Source: JBOGGN01 sp050744165
Lineage (GTDB): Bacteria; Actinomycetota; Acidimicrobiia; Acidimicrobiales; Palsa-688
Assembly: GCA_050744165.1 (NCBI GenBank)
Contig: JBOGGN010000265.1
Span: 1-11,928 of the forward strand
DNA: 11,928 nucleotides
Direction of reading: 5' to 3'
Shown here: piece by piece, positions 6,099 through 11,928 of the stretch
Layout of the letters: each line of letters starts with the position of its first letter
How positions within the stretch are numbered: position 1 is the first letter of the stretch
Position numbers and translations under genes: made by a program
The notes under the pieces: model-generated
Seen by the model: the letters and a program-made list of their open reading frames with translations, nothing else
Told to the model about the DNA's origin: nothing
Databases searched by the model: none

Positions 6099-7035
6099 CG
6101 TCGTGCCTCCCGGACTCGTGCCCTGTCCGGGCCTGAGGGCCGGCGGCAGCCACCCGGCTGGCCAACGGGTGCCCGAGGATCCGGGCCAGGTTGGCGCCAG
6201 CGGCCAGCACGGAAGCGAGGTCGATGCCCGTCGCCACCCCCAGGTCGTCGAGCAGGTACACAAGATCCTCGGTGGCCAGGTTGCCCCCCGCTCCCGGAGC
6301 GAACGGTGACCCGCCCAGGCCACCAACCGCGGTATCGAAGCGGTGCACCCCCAGCTCAAGGGCCGCATAGGCGTTGACCAGGGCTGTCCCCCGGCTGTCG
6401 TGGAGGTGGAGACCGACGTCGGTGCCGGTGGCAGCCAGCACCTCCCGGATGCGCCGGGGCGTTGCCATCCCGGTGGTGTCGGCCAGGGTGAGCTTGGTGG
6501 CGCCGCTTTCGACGGCCTGTCGGGCTAGCGCAGCGACCGCAGAGGGCGTGATCTCTCCTTCGTAGGGCGAGCCGAACGAGCAGGAAATGACGGCGTCCAC
6601 GGGCACAAGGCCGTCGGTCCGAGCGGCGATACGTCCGCACTCGTCCACGGCCGCGGCGACGGTGCGGCCCACATTCTTTACGGAGTAGGCCTCCGAGGCC
6701 GAGAGCGTCACGGACAGCCCATCGGCACCAGCCGCTAGCGCCTCGTCGGCTCCCCGGAGGTTCGGAACAAGGGCCCAGTAGCGAACACCCGGGCGCCGGG
6801 CCACGCCGGCCAGTACCGCCGCCGCTGCGGCCATCGCGGGCACGACTCGGGGTGAGACGAACGCCGCCGCCTCGATCTCGGCCACCCCGCTTGCGACCAG
6901 TGCCTCGATGAGCGCCACTCGCTCCCCCACCTCTTGGGGGGCTTCGAGCTGTAGGCCGTCGCGTGGTCCGACCTCGCGCACTGCCACCCACTCGGGCAGT
7001 CCCATCGTTGCCGCTCCCGGCGCCGGCAGGCTCAT
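6085..7035 (-). CDS. Hydroxymethylglutaryl-CoA lyase-like enzyme with Ser at the conserved Cys
   Basis: The 316-residue TIM-barrel protein of the HMGL-like family retains the expected metal and catalytic elements. These are VGPRDGLQ (22-29), IEAAAFVSP (54-62), SASEAYSVKN (112-121), the histidine pair in GLHLHDSRG (H210, H212) and GNLATED (251-257) with its metal-ligand Asn. HMG-CoA lyase cleaves HMG-CoA to acetoacetate and acetyl-CoA, the last step of leucine breakdown. The signature GLGGCP reads GLGGSP here, with Ser243 encoded by TCA; the second family cysteine in GCPYEG is also Ser (GSPYEG). The start ATG overlaps the upstream stop (ATGA), pairing it with the carboxylase as in leucine- or acyclic-terpene-type pathways. 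A lyase for a related 3-hydroxyacyl-CoA, or weak activity, cannot be excluded. An alternative ATG lies ten codons in. Confidence 0.85.
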   Translation of the reverse strand: MSLPAPGAATMGLPEWVAVREVGPRDGLQLEAPQEVGERVALIEALVASGVAEIEAAAFVSPRVVPAMAAAAAVLAGVARRPGVRYWALVPNLRGADEALAAGADGLSVTLSASEAYSVKNVGRTVAAAVDECGRIAARTDGLVPVDAVISCSFGSPYEGEITPSAVAALARQAVESGATKLTLADTTGMATPRRIREVLAATGTDVGLHLHDSRGTALVNAYAALELGVHRFDTAVGGLGGSPFAPGAGGNLATEDLVYLLDDLGVATGIDLASVLAAGANLARILGHPLASRVAAAGPQARTGHESGRHDDAVV

Positions 7036-8588
7036 ACCGGCGGCACCCCATGGTGGCGCTCCGAGAAGGTTCGGTCCTTACCCCCCGCCAACTGGAACCG
7101 AGCCACCAACTCCTCGCGCAGTGCCTCCGGTTCGACCACGGCGTCGATGACCAGGTCCGATCCCAGCCGCAGCAGGTCGACATCGGCCTCGTACTCGGCC
7201 CGCCGGGCAGCCACGAAAGCGACCCGCTCGCCCGGGTCATCGATGGCCGCAATCTTGTTGGCGTACACCGCGTTGACTGCCGCCTCGGGCCCCATGACTG
7301 CAATCTGTGCCGACGGCAGAGCCAGGCAGGCGTCGGGTTCGAAGGCCGGCCCCGCCATCGCGTAGAGCCCCGCCCCATAGGCCTTGCGCACAATCACCGA
7401 CACCTTGGGGACGGTGGCTTCCGACACCGCGGTGATCATCTTGGCTCCGTGGCGAATGATCCCCTGGCGCTCCACCTGGGTTCCGACCATGAACCCGGGC
7501 ACGTCGCACAGGAACAGGAGCGGGATGTTGAAGGCGTCGCAGCACCAGATGAACCGGGCCGCTTTGTCGGCCGAGTCGACGAACAGCACGCCGCCCTTGA
7601 CCGCCGGGTTGTTGGCCACCACTCCTACGGGGTTGCCGTCAAGGCGGGCCAGGGCCACGACCAGCTCGGGCGCCCACAGCGCCTTGAGCTCGAAATAGCT
7701 GCCCTCGTCGACCAGCGCCTCGATGACATCACGGATGTCGTACCCCTCGGAGGGGGAAAACGGGACCGTCCCCGCTGTCAGCGTCGTGGCCGGTTTGACC
7801 GCCCCGATGACCGGGGGTGGCTCGCGCCAGTTGGTCGGGAAATAGGACAGCCAGGTCCGCGCCAAAGCGATGGCCTCGGCGTCGTCCGCCGCCAGGGTGT
7901 CGCCGGATCCCGAGACCGAGGCGTGCATCCGGGCGCCGCCCATCTGCTCCAGGCTGGTCCGCTCGCCGATCACCATCTCCGCCATGCGGGGCGAGCCCAG
8001 GTACATCGAGGCGTTGCCTTCCACCATGAACACGGCGTCGCAAAAGCTGGGGATATAAGCCCCTCCTGCCGCCGAGGGCCCGAACAGGCAGCACAGTTGG
8101 GGCACCCGGCCTGATAGCCGGACCTGGTTGTAGAAAATCCGCCCCGCTCCCCGCCGGCCCGGAAACAGCTGCACCTGATCGGTGATCCGCGCTCCCGCCG
8201 AGTCGACCAGCCATACCACCGGCAGCTCGTGGGCCAAGGCGTACTCGGTCAGCCGGATGATCTTCTCCACCGTGCGGGCACCCCACGACCCCGCCTTGAC
8301 CGTGGAGTCGTTGGCCATGACGCACACCGGCCGATCGTCGACCCGGCCCCGGCCGGTCACTACCCCATCGGCCGGCAAGTCGTCGCCCGGTGCGAGGGCG
8401 TTGGCCAGCAGGCCGTCCTCGACGAAGCTGCCTTCGTCCAGCAGCAGTGCCAGCCGGTCGCGGACGAAGAGCTTGTTGTCGCGGGCCAGGCGGGCCTGTT
8501 CCCGCTCGGTGCCCGCGTTGCCCCGCCGGGCTCGGTGGGCAGCGTCGCTCAGGTCAGGGGGCACGCTCCCAGTCTCGCCTACCGCCAC
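7032..8588 (-). CDS. Acyl-CoA carboxylase beta (carboxyltransferase) subunit
   Basis: The 518-residue protein has both halves of the carboxyltransferase fold. The N-terminal half contains GSWGARTVEKI (100-110), LVDSAGARITDQ (127-138), GRIFYNQ (149-155) and the oxyanion-type GPSAAGGAYIPSF (170-182). The C-terminal half has GVVANNPAVKGG (322-333), DVPGFMVGTQVERQGIIRHG (362-381) and KAYGAGLYAMAGPAF (402-416). It ends in SERHHGVPPV. Such subunits move a carboxyl group from biotin to a short acyl-CoA. GRIFYNQ resembles methylcrotonyl-CoA carboxylases, and the coupled lyase supports leucine catabolism, but propionyl- or geranyl-type substrates are possible. The biotin carboxylase/carrier subunit is not in the window. 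The longest start is the GTG at 8586-8588, with poor ribosome-binding support; an in-frame GTG eight codons later is an alternative. Confidence 0.92.
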   Translation of the reverse strand: MAVGETGSVPPDLSDAAHRARRGNAGTEREQARLARDNKLFVRDRLALLLDEGSFVEDGLLANALAPGDDLPADGVVTGRGRVDDRPVCVMANDSTVKAGSWGARTVEKIIRLTEYALAHELPVVWLVDSAGARITDQVQLFPGRRGAGRIFYNQVRLSGRVPQLCCLFGPSAAGGAYIPSFCDAVFMVEGNASMYLGSPRMAEMVIGERTSLEQMGGARMHASVSGSGDTLAADDAEAIALARTWLSYFPTNWREPPPVIGAVKPATTLTAGTVPFSPSEGYDIRDVIEALVDEGSYFELKALWAPELVVALARLDGNPVGVVANNPAVKGGVLFVDSADKAARFIWCCDAFNIPLLFLCDVPGFMVGTQVERQGIIRHGAKMITAVSEATVPKVSVIVRKAYGAGLYAMAGPAFEPDACLALPSAQIAVMGPEAAVNAVYANKIAAIDDPGERVAFVAARRAEYEADVDLLRLGSDLVIDAVVEPEALREELVARFQLAGGKDRTFSERHHGVPPV

Positions 8589-8647
8589 TCCCTGGCGGTC
8601 AGGTCAGGGGCACAGGCCGAGTTACTCCCCTCGCGACCCGCCGGCGG

Positions 8648-9778
8648 TCAGGTGCGGCGGACGGCGAGAATGGCGACGTCGTCGCTGAGCGGTTCGGAGG
8701 CGAAGTCCCGGGCGGCTTCCAGGAGCACCTTGCACAGCGTGGTGGCGTCCTGCCCGGGGTCCCGGCGAACGATGTTGGCGATGCGCTCCTCGCCGAAGAG
8801 CTGCCCCCCTGCCCGGGCCTCGGACAGACCGTCGGTGTACATGAGCAGCAGGTCACCGGCGTCGAGGGGCATCTCTCGGGAGTGGAAGGTGCCGGCCGGG
8901 TCGAGGGTCAGGAGGGGACCGGTGGCGCGCAAGGCCCGAAGCTCCCCGTCGTGCCACAACCACACCGCCGGATGCCCGGCCGAGGCGTAGCGGACGGTGC
9001 CGACGGCGGTGTCGAACACGACCGCGCAGCACGAGACCAGGTCCTCTGGCCGCCCAGTGGCGGACAGCACCACGTTGAGCTCCTCCATCGCCTGGGCCGG
9101 ATCCCGGTACTGGCGGAGGAAGTTGCGCAGCAGGTACTTCACCTGAAAGGCGGTGATCGACGGTTCGATCCCGTGGCCCGCGACGTCGCCGATGACACAG
9201 GCCACCCGGTCGGGGCTGTTGACGTAGACGTCATAGAAGTCCCCGGCCATGGCGCCGGTTCCCGGCTCGTACACCCGCCCAAGCTCGAAACCCTCGACCT
9301 GCGGCAGGTCGGCGGGCGCCAGGCGGGCGGCCCAGCGCCGGGGCGCCAGCTCCTCCTGGGCAAGGACCTCGGCCGCTCGGCGTTCGAGTTGCGCCCGCTC
9401 CTCGGCCAGGCGCGCTTCGGTCAGGAACTTGGGAGCGAAACGCACCGAGGCGACCACCGGCACCGCCACTGCCAGGAGCGGCAGCGTCACCCAGGCGGCG
9501 TTGGACAGCGAGGCGAAGAACAATCCGATCGCGATGACGCCGTAGAGAACGGTGGCGTGGAGGTCCTTCTGCCAGGCGCTGCGGGCCAGTTCGACGGCGT
9601 CTCGCCCCCCAGCGGAAGCGGCGCTCTGAGCCTCGATGCGGATGGCCGCCCGTTCCAGGCGCCGGGCCGACCGGCCCCAGAGCACGGCCGCGACGGCGCA
9701 GCCGATGGCGAGTGCCAATAGCCACGGTCGGCTGAACATGCCACCGGCCATGGCCAAAAGCCGCGGCCCGACAAACAT
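8648..9778 (-). CDS. Membrane-anchored PP2C-type serine phosphatase (SpoIIE/RsbU family)
   Basis: The 376-residue product has hydrophobic segments at about 17-34, 75-92 and 94-112 and a charged helical linker (118-145). A SpoIIE/RsbU phosphatase domain follows from about 160. The metal-binding motifs are intact: MAGDFYD (177-183), GDVAGHG (197-203), SAGHP (266-270), LLMYTDGLSEAR (311-322) and the terminal LSDDVAILAVRR. These phosphatases dephosphorylate anti-anti-sigma proteins, switching alternative sigma factors on. No sensory domain, anti-sigma kinase or STAS protein is adjacent, so the partner is unknown. The ATG at 9776-9778 has no obvious ribosome-binding site; Met10 and Met14 are alternatives. 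It lies 59 bp upstream of the carboxylase on the same strand. That gap repeats the motif GGCGGTCAGGT. Confidence 0.93.
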   Translation of the reverse strand: MFVGPRLLAMAGGMFSRPWLLALAIGCAVAAVLWGRSARRLERAAIRIEAQSAASAGGRDAVELARSAWQKDLHATVLYGVIAIGLFFASLSNAAWVTLPLLAVAVPVVASVRFAPKFLTEARLAEERAQLERRAAEVLAQEELAPRRWAARLAPADLPQVEGFELGRVYEPGTGAMAGDFYDVYVNSPDRVACVIGDVAGHGIEPSITAFQVKYLLRNFLRQYRDPAQAMEELNVVLSATGRPEDLVSCCAVVFDTAVGTVRYASAGHPAVWLWHDGELRALRATGPLLTLDPAGTFHSREMPLDAGDLLLMYTDGLSEARAGGQLFGEERIANIVRRDPGQDATTLCKVLLEAARDFASEPLSDDVAILAVRRT

Positions 9779-9812
9779 GCCGCGACGGTACCGGACGGCC
9801 CGCGTCTTCAGC

Positions 9813-9866
9813 AGTTACCGCCAAAGTTACCGATACAGCCGGAACGATCGGAACAGTCGGAGCGGG
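9813..9866. repeat. Short direct repeats upstream of the phosphatase gene
   Basis: AGTTACCG occurs at 9813-9820 and 9825-9832 (12-bp period). CGGAAC-type nonamers follow at 9840, 9849 and 9858 (CGGAACGAT, CGGAACAGT, CGGAGCGGG). They lie 35-88 bp upstream of the phosphatase start, a position fit for regulator binding, though no function is shown. Confidence 0.6.
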
Positions 9867-10001
9867 CGCACCCCGGTGCCGGCAATCTTCAAGGTCAGCG
9901 GCGGGCCGGCGGCCGGATGCGACAGGTGACGAGACAGGACGGGCCCCGTTCGGCAGCGGCGTCGTCGGCAACTGAAGCGGTCGACACCCCAGCCCTTCGT
10001 C

Positions 10002-10032
10002 AACTTGACCGCGTTTGCTGATCTCGGTCGCG
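10002..10032 (+). repeat. Decayed, inverted copy of the 19-bp array unit
   Basis: This 31-bp stretch begins AACTTGACCGCGTTTGCTGA. It matches the reverse complement of the array at 10065-10140 at 25 of 31 positions. With the array it can form a long imperfect stem with a loop of about 30-45 nt. Confidence 0.65.
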
Positions 10033-10064
10033 GCCAGTGGACCTACACGACCATTTCGCATCCC

Positions 10065-10140
10065 AAGTTCACCGAACGCGGCCAAGTTCACCGAACGCGG
10101 CCAAGTTCACCGAACGCGGCCAAGTTCACCGAACGCGGCC
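10065..10140. repeat. 19-bp tandem repeat array, four perfect copies
   Basis: The unit AAGTTCACCGAACGCGGCC is repeated at 10065, 10084, 10103 and 10122 without spacers or mismatches, followed by a partial AAGT at 10141. It is not a CRISPR, because the units abut with no spacers. Perfect identity suggests recent expansion. Confidence 0.97.
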
Positions 10141-10230
10141 AAGTAGGCCTCAGCCCGCGCCGTCGCAGCGCCAAGCAGCCGACCGGGGCCCTCGGTCTGG
10201 GATGGCCGCCCGTCCCCGGGGTCACCGCGT

Positions 10231-11670
10231 CTAGTTGCTGCGCCGTCGCACCCGAAGCTTGAGCGGCGTCGGCCCGAACCCGAAGTGCTCCCGGATGCGC
10301 CGCTCCAAGTACCGCAGGTACGTCGGCGGCAGGGTCCGGGTGGCGAACAAGGTGAACGTCGGCGGGTCCGTCGCGCCCTGCGTTGCGTACAGAATGCGGC
10401 CGGTCGGTGAGGCCTGGGCGGCCTGCGCCTCGGCCAGCAACTTGTTGAGCTCCCGGGTCGGCACCCGGCGGTGGTACGCCTCCACCGCGGCGGCCAGCTT
10501 GGGCAGCAGTTTGTGGACCCCGAGGCCGGTCTTGGCGCTGATCTTCAGCACCGGCGCGTACGAAAGGAACGACAACCGATCCTCGACGTCGGCCACCACC
10601 TGGGCCCGCCGCTCGGGATCGAGCCGGTCCCATTTGTTGATGCAGACGACGATGGGGTTGCCGGCGGCGTCGACGCGCTCGGCCAGCCGCTGGTCCTGGT
10701 GGGTCACGCCCTCAGTGGCGTCGATCACGAACAGCGCCGCCTCGGCCCTGTCGATCGCCTGGAGGGCCCGGACCAGTGAGTAGTACTCCGCCCCCTCGGC
10801 CTCCTTGGCCCGCCGGCGCAGCCCAGCGGTGTCGACAAAGCGGATCGGTCCCTCGGGCGTTTCCACCACCGTGTCGATGGCGTCACGTGTGGTGCCCGGC
10901 AGGTCGTGGACGACCGAGCGCTCCTCGCCAATGAGGCGGTTGAACAGCGTCGACTTGCCGACGTTGGGCCGGCCCACGATGGCGACCGAAATCGCCTCCG
11001 GCGCCGCTGACCCGGGCCGCTTGTCGCGAGTCCCGTCGCTGTCGCCTTCCCCGGAGTCGCTTTCCCCGGAGTCGCTTTCCCGGGAGTCGCGTTCCCCAGA
11101 GTCGCTTTCGTGGGAGTCGCGTTCGCTCAGGGTGACGGAGCCTCGTGGGGCGGCGACTTTTCCCGGCTCTTCCGCCGCGGGCGGCAGCCGGGCCACCACC
11201 TCGTCCAGCAGGTCGCCGGCCCCTCGTCCGTGCAGGGCGCTCACCATGATCGGGTCCCCGAGGCCGAGACGCTCGAACGTCCAGGCGTCGGACTCCCGGC
11301 TGTCGGCGTCCACCTTGTTGGCCACCACCAACGTTGGGCGGCCGCTGCGGCGCAGGAGGGCAGCCACCTTGGCGTCCTCGTCGGTGACGCCGACCGTGGT
11401 GTCGACCACCAGCAGGACCACGTCGGCGGTTGCAATGGCCCGCTCCGCCTGGGCCGTCACCTGCTGGTCGAGGGTGGTGCCGCCTGGCATCCAGCCACCG
11501 GTGTCCACGATGGCGAACTCTCGCCCCCGCCACTCGGCCGCCATTTCCTTGCGGTCCCGGGTGACCCCTGGCCGCTCCTCCACGATGGCGATCCGCCGGC
11601 CCACTATGCGGTTGACAAGGGTGCTTTTTCCCACATTGGGGCGGCCCACCACGGCGACGACGGCGGTCAT
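10231..11670 (-). CDS. der: Ribosome-assembly GTPase Der (EngA)
   Basis: The 479-residue protein has two tandem GTPase domains and a C-terminal KH-like domain, the hallmark of Der. Domain 1 carries GRPNVGKST (9-17), DTGG (56-59) and NKVD (118-121). Domain 2 carries GRPNVGKST (233-241), DTAG (280-283) and NKWD (345-348). The KH-like end contains LPPTYLRYLERRIREHFGF and TPLKLRVRRR. Der acts in 50S subunit maturation in the cytoplasm. Between the GTPase domains is an expanded linker (about 165-226) with six tandem pentapeptides of the form xDSxE. The ATG overlaps the stop of the upstream DUF512 gene (ATGA), a neighbour pair I recall from other Gram-positive genomes. Translational coupling is likely. 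Confidence 0.97.
   Translation of the reverse strand: MTAVVAVVGRPNVGKSTLVNRIVGRRIAIVEERPGVTRDRKEMAAEWRGREFAIVDTGGWMPGGTTLDQQVTAQAERAIATADVVLLVVDTTVGVTDEDAKVAALLRRSGRPTLVVANKVDADSRESDAWTFERLGLGDPIMVSALHGRGAGDLLDEVVARLPPAAEEPGKVAAPRGSVTLSERDSHESDSGERDSRESDSGESDSGEGDSDGTRDKRPGSAAPEAISVAIVGRPNVGKSTLFNRLIGEERSVVHDLPGTTRDAIDTVVETPEGPIRFVDTAGLRRRAKEAEGAEYYSLVRALQAIDRAEAALFVIDATEGVTHQDQRLAERVDAAGNPIVVCINKWDRLDPERRAQVVADVEDRLSFLSYAPVLKISAKTGLGVHKLLPKLAAAVEAYHRRVPTRELNKLLAEAQAAQASPTGRILYATQGATDPPTFTLFATRTLPPTYLRYLERRIREHFGFGPTPLKLRVRRRSN
11032..11121 (-). repeat. 15-bp tandem repeats in der encoding xDSxE pentapeptides
   Basis: Six consecutive 15-bp units encode RDSHE, SDSGE, RDSRE, SDSGE, SDSGE and GDSDG (Der residues 184-213). 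The GGAGTCGC core is shared by most units on the plus strand. The unit length keeps the frame. Confidence 0.92.
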
Positions 11671-11928
11671 GGCCGGGCGAGCGCTCGCTGCAGGGACGCC
11701 CCGTCGGCGGGCACGACTTCGACCGCCCGGGGCAACTCGCCCGGCGTGGTGCCGTCGAGGAATCGTCCCCCCGACAAGCAGCAGTCCGGCAGCAGATACC
11801 GCCGCCCGTGCGGCGCCGACACCAGCGCCTCCCCGACGTCCTCGCCGGTAAGCAGGCCGGCGACGGCGATGTTTCCGCCGAAAAAGCGGTTGGCGACGGT
11901 CAACACCTCGACGCCCAGCGGCTAGACC
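11667..11928 (-). pseudogene. C-terminal end of a DUF512 (putative radical-SAM) protein, possibly interrupted; partial at window edge
   Basis: The last 79 codons before the TGA at 11667-11669 match the end of DUF512 proteins: VANRFFGGNIAVAGLLTGED, then RRYLLPDCCLSGGRFLDGTT and a terminal VEVVPADG. Full family members are several hundred residues long with an N-terminal PDZ-like and radical-SAM-like region, so almost all of the gene lies beyond the window. In frame, TAG occurs at 11922-11924, followed by PLGVEV, which still looks like DUF512 sequence. It is therefore either a real nonsense mutation or an error close to the sequence end. The GTG at 11904-11906 could start an open frame, but it has no ribosome-binding site and would give only a fragment. 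The gene sits directly upstream of der, with a 4-nt ATGA overlap. Confidence 0.6.

Larger units (their letters stand above)
9779..10230. other. 452-bp gene-free spacer upstream of the phosphatase gene
   Basis: No ORF here has recognisable homology. The left part holds two small repeat families near 9813-9866. The right part holds the 19-bp tandem array and its opposing decayed copy. A weak hairpin, GACCG/CGGTC at 10181-10197, might help end der transcription. The phosphatase promoter must lie here, but I could not place it. Confidence 0.7.

Noticed and set aside
6963..8114. 383-codon plus-strand frame opposite the carboxylase and lyase
   Set aside because: It is antisense to a fully conserved carboxyltransferase and its product is compositionally biased.
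8390..9721. 443-codon plus-strand frame opposite the phosphatase
   Set aside because: The minus strand carries all SpoIIE/RsbU motifs; the plus frame is a shadow.
9231..10091. Minus-strand frame reading from the 19-bp array into the phosphatase gene
   Set aside because: It overlaps the phosphatase in another frame and begins inside the tandem repeats. No homology was recognised.
10065..10140. CRISPR array
   Set aside because: The 19-bp units abut directly with no spacers, and no cas genes are present.
10805..11851. 348-codon plus-strand frame opposite der
   Set aside because: Der on the minus strand is unequivocal; the plus frame is Ser/Arg-rich noise.

Overview
The window is a dense, GC-rich bacterial chromosomal segment. 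It most resembles an actinobacterium, plausibly an uncultured Acidimicrobiia-like lineage. The evidence is high GC with GTG starts, a BldC-type small regulator, a nucleotidyltransferase/phosphohexomutase fusion, a zinc-binding (CxxC) S18, and a DUF512-der gene pair. The taxonomic placement is inference. There are no insertion sequences, integrases, CRISPR arrays or rRNAs; most of the window reads as core chromosome with some lineage-specific embellishment.

Layout. Positions 1-3267 are three minus-strand genes: a YceI-family protein, a CDP-alcohol phosphatidyltransferase and, overlapping it by 4 nt, a fused sugar-1-phosphate nucleotidyltransferase/degenerate phosphohexomutase that runs off the left edge. 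A divergent plus-strand rpsR (S18 with an unusual tail, 3395-3844) follows. It converges on a minus-strand monotopic sugar-phosphate transferase (3981-5153), whose promoter lies at 5215-5243. A plus-strand BldC-like regulator (5517-5741) converges on a minus-strand tRNA-Pro(GGG), with a perfect hairpin between them.

From 5901 to 9778 all genes are on the minus strand: a SpoIIE/RsbU-type phosphatase, an acyl-CoA carboxylase beta subunit, an HMG-CoA-lyase-like enzyme (ATGA overlap) and a small zinc-ribbon membrane protein (14-nt overlap). Then come a 452-bp gene-free spacer with a 19-bp tandem array, the GTPase Der, and the tail end of a DUF512 (putative radical-SAM) gene whose stop overlaps the der start.

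Functional threads. The nucleotidyltransferase fusion and the sugar-phosphate transferase both fit activated-sugar and surface-polysaccharide synthesis. The carboxylase and lyase form a coupled acyl-CoA catabolism pair (leucine- or isoprenoid-type). Der and S18 belong to the ribosome. The clearest oddities are degenerate catalytic residues in the phosphohexomutase domain and a Cys-to-Ser change in the lyase. Short tandem-repeat expansions also occur in three unrelated proteins and two intergenic regions. I do not see a convincing new multi-gene system; the individual anomalies are listed separately.
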